A DNA stretch of 64,000 bases from Blastobasis lacticolella (lineage: Eukaryota > Arthropoda > Insecta > Lepidoptera > Blastobasidae), in contig LR990054.1 in the NCBI GenBank assembly GCA_905147135.1, forward strand, positions 15,723,001-15,787,000, given 5' to 3'. Under the pieces are notes generated by a model. It had not been told where the DNA came from and did no database searches. It worked only from the letters and a program-made list of their open reading frames with translations. A program made the translations under genes and the position numbers. Within the stretch, counting starts at the first letter, position 1. Every line of letters begins with the position of its first letter. This document shows positions 12,136 through 25,500 of the stretch, one piece after another.

Positions 12136-12689
12136 GCATCAATCAACAGCCTACAGCGGTCTGGTTTTAGACTAACGTTAAAATGAAAATTAGGTCGTCG
12201 TTCAACATAATAATTATTTAAAAAATCTCTTTTTACATTAAGCAATTCCAGGAAACATCACTCGAAATATTTTCTGTGTGGTCACTTTTTCTGGACTCTG
12301 TCAATCCTGAGGAGTTCGTCCGTAGAGATGCCACAGCCTTATATATTTCTGCCTATAAGCAACCATGTTTGCATCGTTGTGGTTCTGTTTAAAGACTTTA
12401 TTACCCATCATCCAGTGACAATGCACCTGCGGTTCTGCACTTTTGTTGCATACAATCTAAAATTATGAATCATAGACATTATGGGCGATAGCTACCGTTT
12501 CCCATTAGATGAGCTGCCTGCTCACAAAAAGTACTTTTACTTTGATCAGCGTGTATCCAAAGAAAAAGAGGCATAAGTCTCAAGAAAGAGATGATTATCT
12601 ATACTGATGATGGTTATGTTGATAAGGATGGCAGCCTTAGCATCAGATATAATGCAAATAAAATAGAAGAGGCTCCCCGGCGCCGGTTT
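12136..12689. other. gene-free spacer
   Basis: A degenerate LINE-tail-like segment (GGGCGATAGCTACCGTTTCC then CATTAGATGAGCTGCCTGC) is recognisable near 12483-12522. Nothing else is supportable. Confidence 0.4.
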
Positions 12690-12912
12690 AGTTACGTGCT
12701 ACGTTAGACTCAGGGATACGTGGGGTAAACGCTTAAAGCTGACAGTATCAGGAAAGACATCCCGTGGGAGGCCCAAGAAATAATGGATGACATCGTTGAA
12801 GCGGATGCGAGAGCCAGCAGGTTACGACGCGAGGATTTTAAAGATCGGATGAAGTGAGGATGAAGAGTAGGAATGCGGAAGCCGAGATTGCACGCTAGGG
12901 TGATGATGATGC
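12690..12912 (+). pseudogene. RTE-like LINE 3' end, degenerate
   Basis: Reads SGKTSRGRPKK and then W-M-D-D in a shifted frame, the GRPKKRWMDD hallmark near the C-terminus of RTE-like ORF2 proteins, with stops and shifts, and ends at GGTGATGATGATGC. Confidence 0.5.
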
Positions 12913-13467
12913 TGATCATGGCGATTATGTTTTCCCAATGACCGTAAAACGCTCTTCCCACAAAGAGTAAAGACCTGTAAGTTCATAACGTAACGCTGTC
13001 GCCAACAATTGTCTAATTTCAATTATTGAAGTTGCTACTTATGCGATTCCGTATCATCGACTTCATGGGTTCAGTTGCTAACAAAGTTCCATTGCAGTAA
13101 ACTGAAACTATTAAATCGATCATACGTAATCGCAAAAGTAACAATTTCAATCATTGAAATCAGAGAATTGTTTGCAACAGAGTTACGTAATTTGCCTACT
13201 GGTAACTGGTGAGTGACGCGAAAGGACTAACACCAATCGATGTGGCGTAGGTACTTTGGAGAAGCTCTATTTATCATTGGTGGTGGTAGTGTGGTATTTA
13301 ACTAACTTTACGGGAGAAGGCGTGACGTCATTCCAGCACCGACATGTTTAACCACCAGTGGCAAGTGGTGTACCTTCTCCAGACGATGACGATGGCTTTA
13401 CCACCACCGTCGATCTGCACTGCGCAACTGCGGTACTAAATGTTAATTTGATGATTTTTTTTTTCAG
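12913..13467. other. upstream flank of MORN copy 1
   Basis: About 550 bp without an identified exon. It should contain the end of the intron between a 5' noncoding exon and the start exon. The tract GATTTTTTTTTTTCAG immediately before 13468 is a strong 3' splice site. Confidence 0.45.
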
Positions 13468-13558
13468 TCCTCATGTCAATCAGCATGATTTACCGCCAGA
13501 GTATCGTCAGCAGGGAGCGCCCAAGTATCTTTCACCGCAATATATCGGCAGAGAGCTC
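13468..13558 (+). CDS. MORN copy 1, coding exon 1 (start exon)
   Basis: Acceptor TTTTCAG before 13468, ATG at 13473, donor GTAAGT after 13558. The 86 coding bases equal the length of the copy 2 start exon and end in the same phase (2), which favours this frame over an equally open frame reading PPEYRQQGAPKYLSP. The residues (MSISMIYRQ...) show no domain. Confidence 0.7.
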
Positions 13559-16500
13559 GTAAGTTGAAGATAATATATGTGTATAGGTAGAGTTGGCCGT
13601 GTGGTCTCCGGCAGAGTAGAATAGCACCAACCCCTTACACTCGTCGCTGTTGTACAAGGCGACTAATGTTTCCGAGGTAAAAGATCTAGAGTCTCCGAAG
13701 TCTGAAAAAGGGGCAGCAGCGTTTTCCATTGTTATATTTATGACTCTGTGATCTCCAAGCCTGCCCTTCGTGGGCCCTTAGTCCTGCAGTGGATTGTTGC
13801 TAGGCTGTGATGTTGAAGTACAGTTAGTTATAAAGTCCTTAACACTAACAGCCTCTTTCGTTTTCAGCTTAATGTCCACAGATCCTGCGCAATGGGAACT
13901 GCTCATGCGCAGGTACTCCACCGAGCACAAATTGAGAAGTCTGTGGAAGTGAGTAACAAACCACTTTCCATCAGGTGGGCCGCTTGCCTATTTTTCTGCC
14001 GTATAATATAAAAAAAAAGTCTTTCTATCGTAGTTGTAGTATATACTCGTACGTGATGCGTGATGCATCTTAAAATGACGGCTACAAGCCGATGTAAACA
14101 AAACCTTTTTTCACAAGCTTTTATTTAACTTGCAATGTTTGTATAACGTAATCTATGTCCGGGACAAATCTTGAAAACTTAAACTGTCTGTTCGCGATAA
14201 ATTCAAAAACTACTGAACGGATTTTCATGCGGTTTTCACCAATAGATGGAGCTCATGAAGAAGGTTTAGGTGTTACTGCTCGTGCGAAGCTGGTGTAGGT
14301 CGCTAGTCAATTATAAATTTAAAGTGTTATGAATCATGGTTGGCCCACATTACCTAACATAAACTATGATAAATATATAGATATTTCTTTAGAAATAAGC
14401 TGTACCTGTTGTGAATTTTTTCTGTATGTCTATTTTGTACACTATTTATTGTGCACAATAAATGTTAAATAAATAAATAAATAAAACTGGGTAATTTTTA
14501 ACCTCTGTCGAAAAAGAGGGGTATTATAAGTTTGACGTCTGTATCTGTGGTTTTGTGTGTATGTGTGTCTGTCAGCGTGACTCCCGAACGGATGGACCAA
14601 TTTCGATGCGATGCCGGTACGGTGTATCGTCAGTTATTCTTAAACCCAATAAGCCGAAATCGATCCATCTTTTTATAGCAATTGTTTCTGAAATAGCACG
14701 GCAGTATTTTCGATAACGGAAGGTCCGTTGTCGAAAATACTGCCGTGCTAACTTCTCAGTAGCGCCATTTGAAATCACGAAATCCTCCAATGGGAGATTT
14801 TACGAAAGCTAATGAGCAGTTTTCCAATAGGTATCTAAAGCATTCCTAACCACTCATTAGATGGCGCCCCGATAATTTTGGTAATTGATAATCGCTTAGT
14901 GTTTGTATCCTGCTTCCTAAGAACCTATTATAGGTTCTTAGCAAGCAGGATACAAACACTGGGTACGTAGTATTGGATAATATTGTATTTGTCAATAGTT
15001 TTCTACCATTATAGAGATTGTAATAATGGAACATAGTGCCAACTTCCATAAATATTTATTTTTACATTTCGTTCAACCTTTAACAGTTATGTTTATATTA
15101 ATAAACATTTTATATTTAAGTTTAGTATTAGTTGGCTGCATGAAATCACTGCCACCATCATACAGATTAAAAAAAGATTACCAAAATTGTAGGAGCGCCC
15201 TCTATTGATGCTTTTTGAAACCAACTATCAATACCTACTGCTAAACTACTCAATGAAAAGAAAAAATAGTTCTAATAATAGTAATAGATGGCGTTGATTA
15301 TAATAAATCTAAACAAGACCGTAAGATGTATAAAAAAGGAGACCTTTTGCGCTTTTTTCTCAGAAATGGTACTAACACTAAGTGACTTCACGAAACACCT
15401 TTCCGAGTAACTTCGGTTACCAAAATAAACATGAGAGTCTTGTCTACGCTGTGCCATCTAGCGAGGCACGCCAATATTACAATTTTTACTTTTTAAAGGA
15501 GCTGGAAATACCCCATTGACTAACAATTTCCATGTATTTCGAAAACAGTGTCGTCAAGGAAACGTCGAAAATGGATATCGCAAACTCTCTGGTGTGTAAG
15601 AATGTGATTTTCCCGACCGGCTCCAGCTACATGGGGCCCATGAACTCGCTAGGGATGCAGGGGTACGGGGTCTATAGGTACCCCCACGGTGAGTTTTACC
15701 CCATATACACTCTTTGCACTCTCACTCATGGCACAGGTAACGAGATTAAGGGTGTATCTATTTTCCGACGATTTAAGTCTCTGTTTTATTTTTTTCTTCG
15801 CATGAATATTTTTGAATGTTGTGCCGTATGCCCGAATGGAATAAACGTGTTTTGCTTGCTTTACTTACTTATTTATTTACTGTATGAAAGAAAAAGGCAG
15901 TTCAAAGTATATATCTGACTATCTGTGTCTCAAACATCGTGTTTCTCAAAAGTTAAGTTTATCTTGTCGTTACCTAAAATTAAAGTATTTTTTATTTATT
16001 TTTGACTCATACTTTAACGTTTGTTTATTTTTCATGTTTTTTTTCTTCGTCAGAAGAACCTAGGTTTCGTTGAAGCATCAATACGGCTAGGCTGTTAATT
16101 TCGAGTTACAGTGTGGCATCATTTTACTCTATGAAAACTGCGAAGAGTGTTCACTCCACCATAAAATAGTACGTGATTTTTTTAAACAATTCTTCCTAGA
16201 AACTCTTAAAGATCTTTTTTGCCACAATTGAGTGATTTTTGCTCAACAATTATCAAACCGGCCAAATAACATATGTAATAACATAAAGAAAATATGTAAA
16301 GGCTTGAAATCCTTAAAAGGCTGATAGCGGGCTGTGATGTCATGAACCCCTATCGCTATTTAAAATGCTTCATTTGTGTGAAGACAGCAAATAATATTTT
16401 ATATCTCCATTATTTAAGAACGACTTTAACTCTTAATATGTGGCTCATACATCAGGGTTCAGCTTCAGCTAATAATCGTGTGCACCATTTATAGGGGTGG

Positions 16501-19500
16501 TGTACGAGGGTCATTTCTTGGACGGCGTCTTCCACGGGCCGGGCGAGCTGCAGTATCCCAGTGGCGTCGTACTGCGAGGTCGCTGGCGAGACGGCGTCTT
16601 GCGAAGCACGTAAGTACCGAAGACCACTGATCATACTGCTTGTGCGCAATTGTACAATCATACAACGTATTAACCACTTCTTCTTAGCGAGTCGTTGGCA
16701 AACGACATTCTATTTTAGACGTCCAAAATTTGGCCACGCGCACTGCGTTTTTAGAGGCTTCGTGGAGATCTTTCGTTGTGCAGGGGTCAGGGCACAAATA
16801 GTACATGGTAAAAGTGGTACATGGTTTGTGGTGTAGCACTGCACACGCATGTTTCAATAACCTTGATCACATGATAATCCCTATGATAATGTGACCTAAT
16901 GTAAGTGGTCAGCCAATTTGTATGACTGTACTTATGAAATGTAGTGAATCGTGCACATTAAAATTTTTACCAAATATGTTTTTTTCTGAGACCATTGGAA
17001 TTAATTGAAGAAATTCCATTTCGTTATGTCAAGGATGAGTTTCTGCACCAAGCAGCTCTTTATGATGCACGTGAATGGAAAATTATTCTTGCACAGTGAA
17101 CGCATGGCATTCCATTTACCATTTAATTCCCTGTAGGAGATTTTCCGAGAGCCGATTAAAAGAAAAAATGGTTCAGATAGTTGTTCAATAGATGGCGTTG
17201 ATTAGCATGATTCTCAAAAATAAATCAAAATGTGACCGTTAGAAGTAAAAAAAGAATGTCCACATTTAGCGCTTTCTTCTTAGAAAAGGTACTAAACTTT
17301 CCGAGTAACTTCGGTTACAAAATTCAATACTTGAGAATCCTGTCTTAGCAGCGCCATCTAGTGAGGCACGCCGAACTACACTTTTTACTTTTCAAAGTAG
17401 CTGTCTAAAAATTCCCCAGTGGATTTCAACTTATTTTCTCTTTAATTGTCTAGTAACAGAACAACTATCTTTCCGGATGGTGTAGTGCGCGATGGTGAGA
17501 ACTGGGAATATTGCCGATTACCAGACAGAAGGTACGCTTTATTCATTGTAAAATATTGGTAAAGTGTCTGTAGCTCTAAATAATATTATGCTATTATGGT
17601 CCAAATTCGAACATTCGGCATCTTTTATGCTATACGATACGACAGATAAACGAGCAAGCGGGCCTCCTGGTGGAAAGTGGTCACCGCCGTCTATAATAGT
17701 GCGCCTAAACACTTGTCAGTCTTATCTGTAGTCGCTTAGTTGAGCAGAGGTTAGTTACCATGTCATTGTTAAAATCCATGCTAAGCGCAATTTAGGTTCA
17801 CAGGATTAAAAAATTATGTAAGTAAGTATTGAACAACAACACATTAATTACTTTAATCACTCCATTATTAGAATTCAAAACTGAAAGTATTGAATGTATC
17901 AAAATACGAAATAATTATTAAATTTTTTTAAAGTCTGTTGTCAGTTTAAAGTATTTCGAAGACCATAATTGCCATTATTACTTAAAACTTCTTACAAAGT
18001 ATTTGCTTCTAACATTACTGCAGGCGCTCGAAACATTGAGATAAGGCCGCCTGTTGTTTTCTCTGTTGCTTCCGATATATACCGACCGTACCCTTTATTT
18101 ATGCAAAAATGTATTTATTCATTCATTCATTTACCCTAGTTCTAACATAGCTGTAGATCGAACAAAGATCTTCTCTCAAAATTGGGCAAATACAGAGAAT
18201 CCTTGAGATTTATCCAAGCTAATAAATTTCCAGATTGGCAATTTAAGGATCTCCAAGGCCGGAGTGGATGGTTGAAATATTAAAACGCTCTGCATGCGCA
18301 GTAGACACCCGGGGAACCGTGGGAAATTGAAAGAAAATTGAATCAAACTCGTACGGGATTAAAACGCAGACGTGTGTGAACTGTGTGCTTGGGGCTGTGT
18401 TACCACTGGTGCGATTTCCACGGCTCGATCGAGGACGCTAATACATCCTAACTATTTTTTTTTCCTTTTATTTTTTTACTTTCATTATTCCGTCTGCAAT
18501 TGGCCACCAGACATATACAGATTTGGTCACTGTTAGATTGAGAATGCTTGTTGGAATAAGTTTCAGTAAAGATTAATACCCTTTTTCAATTTAAAATTAT
18601 TTATTTTAGGTAGCGAAATAATGAAGTTATTTCCGCGGGTATGTTGCTTGGGGAAAGTTGTTCAGTTTCATGGGTAGAATATGGGGTTTCAATTAATGCT
18701 AGCGGTCTTTTTACAGCCTGTATATATCAAACTAACTCGGAAATGCGAAAGTAACTCGCTGACTGTTACGTTTTCACATCTCAACAGATTTTAACTTGGG
18801 GTAGAACTTTTTCATTATTATAGTTATTATAAATCAAATCCTATTATATATAAACAAAATTGTATGTATCCTATTTATTAATTATTAAACCAAATTTTTA
18901 AATTCTTTCAATAGTGGTATTTCTGTAGTGGAACTGCGCGCGGGTGCAAATTGCGCAGGGTCTGTGTTTAGGCAATAAAGCCTTTTTAAAACATGTAGAG
19001 ACATTCTAGCGAATAATAGTAGAGGCTCTTACCTCGAAGTAGCTGACAGTTTCGTTTGATACTCTTATCGATAGGTTTCTCTTACCGACGGGTCAGATAT
19101 TCCCCGGGCGCCGCAGATGATGGATAACGTTGGGATTGAGTTATGTTTTATAGCCAATATGATAGAGCAAATACATACCAACGTTATCAACTTATAGTCT
19201 GGTGGAACGACCTACCTTCAAGTTAATACAATATGTCTGGTTATGTTTTCAATATGGAGTAAAAACCTTTAGATACTTAACATAATTATACTTTGAAACC
19301 TTGGTCACTTCCCGCCGTTTGCCTGTATCTATATACGCTTAGATCTTTTAAACTACGCAACGGATTTTAATGCGGTTTTCAACAACAGATAGAGTGATTC
19401 AAGAGGAAGGTTTATAAGCAAGAAAAAAGTAGGTATATGCGAGCGTAGTCGCGCTGGGCCCACTAGTCATCTTGGCGTTAATGTCGTGGTTGCGCTCTCG

Positions 19501-22500
19501 CGCACGAGAGCCCACGGTCCGCCTTGAGCATGATCCAGGATTTGGCAGGTCAGGTAATTACAGTGGATCGACTGCCATCTGACCTCCATGACCCTGCTAC
19601 CAGGGGAACCTGACCAGATTGGATCATGGTTACACATCCATTCGCCTGAATGTGCAGGTTTCATCACGATGTTTTCCCTCACCATAAGAGCATCGGTTAG
19701 TATTTAACTAATGTACATAACTCAGAAAACAGTCATTGGTACATGGCCGGAGCGGGATTTGAACCCGGGACCTCTGGCTTACGAGTCGGATACCCTAAGA
19801 ACTCGGCCACCGACACTGTTGCGCTGGGTCCACTAGTATGTAGGTATATAAATGGAGATAAAATTTGTGTAGATAGGGTGGGGGATGGGATGGGGTGTGT
19901 GGGGGGTTTGGGTATATCGCTCCCACCGAAAGCGCCTGCGAGTGTGGAGCGACGTCGCAAACCATGTCGCATTTGCTAGTCTGCCCGGCCTGTCCAGACT
20001 CCTGTTTCCTCTAAGATCTATTTCAAGCCTCACACAGTACCGTCCGCGTCTCTCAGTTTTAAACTGGAAAAATATAAACAAAGCTGAACTAACCAATTTT
20101 ATCATTGACACAATAAAAAGAAGAATGGAGTTATGATGGGAATTTATTTATATTTAATTTTAGGTACCACCATTTTCATTAACTTCGCTTCTGATAACGT
20201 GTGCAAGATGACGGATTGGAGTAGACTGGTATTATTTTCAAAATATAAAATCTGCTTTATCACCCTATCTATCTGTATACACTTATTCATTCAATTTTAT
20301 GTGGAGTAAGTACCTCCGTATTTTTAATAGATTTTTAGAGCCTAAATCTAAAGCCATACACCATTTAAAAAAACGATTATCACATTGTGCCATGAGATCA
20401 TCATCATAACGTGATTGATTTATCGTACCGCTATTTTACAAGTCGGGATCATGTCTTTTATTCTATCTTTAGGTGCAACAGAGGAAGGAAAGCGAGCAAC
20501 CAGGATCCCGACCGTTCTCTTTCAAAATCTGCCCCATGTCACTGTTGACAGCGCGCTATCTTTATTTCTTACTAACGATCCGCCTGGGATTTGCACGAGC
20601 ACCTTAACAAATTTAATACCTAAACCTTCCTCATAAATCAGTCTGTCTATTGGTGAGAACCGAACGATAATCCGTTCAGTAGTTTTTGAGTTTATCGCAA
20701 ACAGACAGACAGATAGACAGACAGACGCGGCGTGGCACTTTGTTTTATAATATGAGTAGTGATTGTGTTTTCATCTGAGACTAGGGTTGCCAACTTTTAT
20801 TAGACCAATTATAGTATTTTCGGGTTTAGAAGCCATAAAAATATAGTAGGTAGGGAATTTATCAAAAAATATAAAGGTTTTCTTAAAAAATGTTCGTACC
20901 TATAATTTTTCCTAAATGTATATTTTCTACTACGTTGAGCTTCATAGCTGTTTTGTTTTATTTGACTTGAGTTCGTCGTCACGTCATACAAATGTCATGG
21001 CTCAAGATCGTTCTTAAATATTCGATTTGCATCAGGAAAATTTTTCTTTTGAGGATCTTATAGATACGTTCCGTTTTGCGGTAAGTAGTAATGTTGTGCT
21101 AATTAAATATAGTAGTTTCGCCTACTATATTTTAATTTTTAATTTATAGTAGGTAGACTCCTAATATAGTAGGATACTATATTATATAGTAGGGTTGGCG
21201 ACCCTATCTGAGACTGCAATAAAATCATTCCATATTCGTGCAATATAGAAATACAGTCATTTAGTACTATAGTTTTGTGTGACAAGTGACTCAATGCTCG
21301 TCTCTCGCGAGTGTAGGTAATCATACTAACTAAGTGATCATAGATATAGATCACAAAACTAAGTAATCAAAGCAAAATATGGAAGCAGGTATTTTTATTT
21401 CAATCGGAGAAGGGAGGCAACCTTGCTATCGTATCGGTCACCTGATTGAAAATGATCACCGCCCCGCCCGTAGGTCGCAACACCTGGGGATACGCGTACC
21501 TACATACAGTCGAGTTCATTAATATGTGAGCATTGCCAAGGCATCAAATATAAATGTACATGGAAGGGTACTTATATATCTGAGCAGATGTACATATGTT
21601 TGATTGATGAATCTGCTCAGATATATAAGTACCCTTCCATGTACATTTATATTTGAAGCCTTGGCAATGCTCACCAAAGGCATCAAATATAAATGTACAT
21701 GGAAGGGTACTTATATATCTGAGCAGATGTACATATGTTTGATTCATGGATCTGCTCAGATATATAAGTACCCTTCCATGTACATTTACATTTGATGCCT
21801 TGGCAATGCTCACATATTAATGAACTCGACTGTACTACTACATTACTGTTTTTCTATAATAATAACATATCTATAATAATAATAAAAATATCGATGACAC
21901 ACTAAATTTAATAAATGCCTGGATCGATGCACAAAAACTAGAAATAAATTTCGATAAAACCAAATTAATCCAATTCCACCCACACCAAAGAAGACCATTG
22001 CCACTGAATATCACTTTTAATAATAAGAAGATTGAAGAGGTTAACCAAGCCACCCTGCTAGGATTACACCTGGACAGTCAACTAAACTGGAAAACACATA
22101 TAGCACAAACAAAGTCTAGACTAGCAAAATTTGTATATGCACTTAGTATTTTAAAACGTAACACTAGTTTAGAAACGGCACTATCGGCGTATCACGCGTT
22201 CGCAGTGTCATGGCTGCGATACGGACTAACACTATGGGGCAGAGGCGCCACCGCTCAGGAACTATTTGTCATGCAAAAAAAATGCATTCGCATACTTTTC
22301 AACGTAAAAGACAGAGATAGCTGTAGGCCTTATTTTATTGAGAAACAATTATTGACTCTTCCGTGTTTGTATATCTAGAAACGGCAATGTTTGTCAAGAA
22401 TAACCTGCATTTATTTACATTTAACAGCAGTGTCTTAAAAAGGACATTAAGACCGAGAACTAATATTATTTTACCTACTTCCAACTTACAAATATATAGG

Positions 22501-25500
22501 AAGGGTCCGTATTGTTCTGCCATACAAATATATAACAACATTCCGGAAACGATAAAAACCGAATCGAAATCACACATATTCGCAAAAAAGCTTAAACAAT
22601 ATTTAATTGAGAAATGTTACTACAAAATTGACGACTTCCTAAATAATAGATAATCCCGTAGATCAACGTAGATGTAATTTAGTGTTTAATAGATTTGACA
22701 TAAGAAATATTGTGTGAATATGCTGACATTGATTAGATTTTTTATAATTATTGTATTTCTAATTATTGAATTATTGTATGACATTTTAACATTTATTAGC
22801 TTATAGTTTGACCATAAAATTACCTGCCCATTATGTGTACCTACCTATTATATTTACTTGCAAAGAATATGGTTAAACTTAACTTATAGGACAATTTTAT
22901 AATGTTTAAATCATTAGTTTGTGACAGCAATTTAAATTTGCAGTGCCTTCCAAAGGTGTCTAATGTGAATCTTGTTAATTATTAAGACCTTATGTACCAT
23001 TGGACAGCAAATAAATAAATATGAATATGAATATGTAGTACCTATGAAAAGTGGTTTAGTAAGTAGTAATTTTTGTAGCATAGTATTTGCGTAAATACTT
23101 CTTTTTTATTTACGGCGTAAATGCATGAAAATATGTATGAATGTGGAAGAGGCGAGAGAGGTGTGTCAGGATTGTAGCTCGAGGCACTCTATAGTCTCTG
23201 CCTACCACAATGGGATACGGGTGTGTGTGTGTATGTGTGTATTTTTTTTTTTATTTAACATTTATTGTGCACAACAAATAGTATACAAAATAGACATACA
23301 GAAAAAAATCACAACAGGTATAGCTTATTTCTAAAGAAATATGTATGTACTTCTTATTTAATATTGTGATGAATAAAGCCGTAGTGGCCTTGTACGGACT
23401 ATCTATCTATTTTAAATATGTATTTCTCAACATATCAAGAATTCCTTACAATTATTTTATTGTCACTTACGAAATATTATCCTACATAAAAAAAAAAACA
23501 AAATAAATTGCGTGTTACCAAGGCAGTTGCAAATGAGTGTTCCGCATGAATGTATTTATCTTCGCGTCTCGCGGCCTCGCTTTTGTTCTGCGGAAAAAGA
23601 GAGATATATAAGTACCTACTGCTGCATTCACACTAATAAATTATTAGGAGTTACAATCTAATTATAACCCGCGTCACGAAAGAAGAGACTTGTCAAATGG
23701 CAGTGGAGGGGATTTCGCGCAGGTAATCGTATGCAGCGCAACTCGAACCACGTGACGAACCAAGTCTCTTCTTATTTGACACTAATTATACTAATTGTCG
23801 CAAATTTGTGCCATTCTAGGTTCCTTTATTCCTTATACAAAACAAAGATTGGGTGTGGGCGTTAAACGGCGCGTAGTCGTCGCCTTATAATGATAATAAT
23901 TCGCTCAATTTTGTACTGGGAACATTTAAAATATATACATTGACACTAAAAAGAAGTAGAAGACTAATAATAATAATTGTTTTATTCATAGTATAAAAGG
24001 GTAGGTGTTGGACCACCGTTGAGTTTTTAATGGGTAGAAGTCCTACATAACCCAGTTCTTCTCCCGTAGGGCTGGGTACCTAGATCGCAGGTTTTCTCCA
24101 CGTTACCAAAAAAAAGGGAAGGTGTAGGATAGGTGTAGGGGCGTGTAGGATAGGTGTAGGAGCGTGTAGGATAGGTGTAGGGGCGTGTAGGATAGGTGTA
24201 GGATAAGGGTAGGAGCAAGGGTAGTACGCCACGCGATCGAAGTCATCGGGTCCACTAGTAGTATAAACCTCGAGTAACCTATTATTAAATCTTCCTCTCC
24301 ACCGTACGGGTTTTATCTCTAATTCTTTTGTACTGAGGACTGTAAGGCTCTGGATCTCTCTCCCGATCTTAGATTGCTTAGCAAATACTCATTTAAGAAA
24401 GCTGTTCGTGAGCATTACCTGAAGGATCTTTAGTGTTGGGGCTCACGTGTTTGTCTCCTAGCTCCCCCTGTTTGACTATGCTTCTCGTTTTGTCTCTCCA
24501 TTACTCGGGTAGTATTTGTATGGTTATCTATTCTTGCTATATTACCCACTACCTCACATTTATTTCTAGCTTCATTATAATTATTTTTTGTTATTCAGTT
24601 ATCTATCTATTTATCTGTACAATTATCTCTGGTTCGGTTATAGTTACATATACGGTTCCCCTCCTCCATTTTGTCTAGTAGCTTCTCTTGCACCGCCACC
24701 TGTTTCTTTTCCCTTTATCTCCTGGTTGACTGGTAGATAAGGCTATTTTAGCTTTAAGTCTGCCTTTGTACTATTTTGTGCATAAAGATTTTAAAAAAAT
24801 AAACGCGAAAATGGTAAGGAAATGAAAAATTAGTAGTCGAGCCTACTTCTGAAAATTCAGGGACAAAGTAGCGCTTTATAAAATGCCTGCACCGTCATCT
24901 TGTGCGAAAGTTTGTATTTGGATGTTTGTTACTCATTAAATTAAACTCACTATCACTTTATTAAATGATAATAGTTATATTTTAAAAATGAAAAATATAT
25001 ACTATTTAATACATTTAAATAAAAATCAATGCCGTGCGTTAATCTCGCTAAATATTATAAGTAGTAGGCAAAAGCTAGTAAGTATCTCATCTTATGTTAG
25101 GTTTCAACTGCGTGCCTTAAGTTTCGTTTCTATAAATCTCTAGGTCTCAACTTCTTACGAATACAATCTTCATCATCCTCAGTTGAAAGTCTTTTAAGTT
25201 TATATCTCCCACAGTGTACCCTCACCTCTACCTTTTCAAGCATAGCCTGGTTGCGAAGGGCCATATTTTTCCCGTCATTCGTGACATGAACGCATCCTTA
25301 GAGGTGGGATTACTGCTCATTACTGATGAAAAATGGCCAGTGATGAGTTACGGACGGAAAACTCTGGTGTTTTTCTCACCACAATTTGCTCTGAATGTTT
25401 TACAAGCTGTAGAGCCCTACTTAGGAGGAATTATTTGTTGTTGTATGTCCTGTAAGTACCTCAACAAAGAAAGTCCGGACAATTCAGCCTATAGGACCAA

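Noticed and set aside
13468..13567. Frame reading PPEYRQQGAPKYLSPQYIGREL as the real coding frame of the first copy 1 exon
   Set aside because: It looks protein-like, but it would leave phase 0 and force exon 13868 out of the frame that matches LMRNFTA in copies 2 and 3. The ATG frame has the same 86-nt length and phase as copy 2.
15532..15688. ATG at 15532 as the start of MORN copy 1
   Set aside because: An acceptor at 15548 and two upstream exons in matching phase, homologous to copies 2 and 3, make this an internal exon.
19885..20136. 83-codon ORF as a gene
   Set aside because: It has no recognisable domain and sits downstream of a SINE and Helitron-like end; a LINE C-terminal scrap is possible but too short to claim.
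24121..24215. CRISPR-like array
   Set aside because: Units are contiguous 21-mers without spacers, in a eukaryotic repeat.
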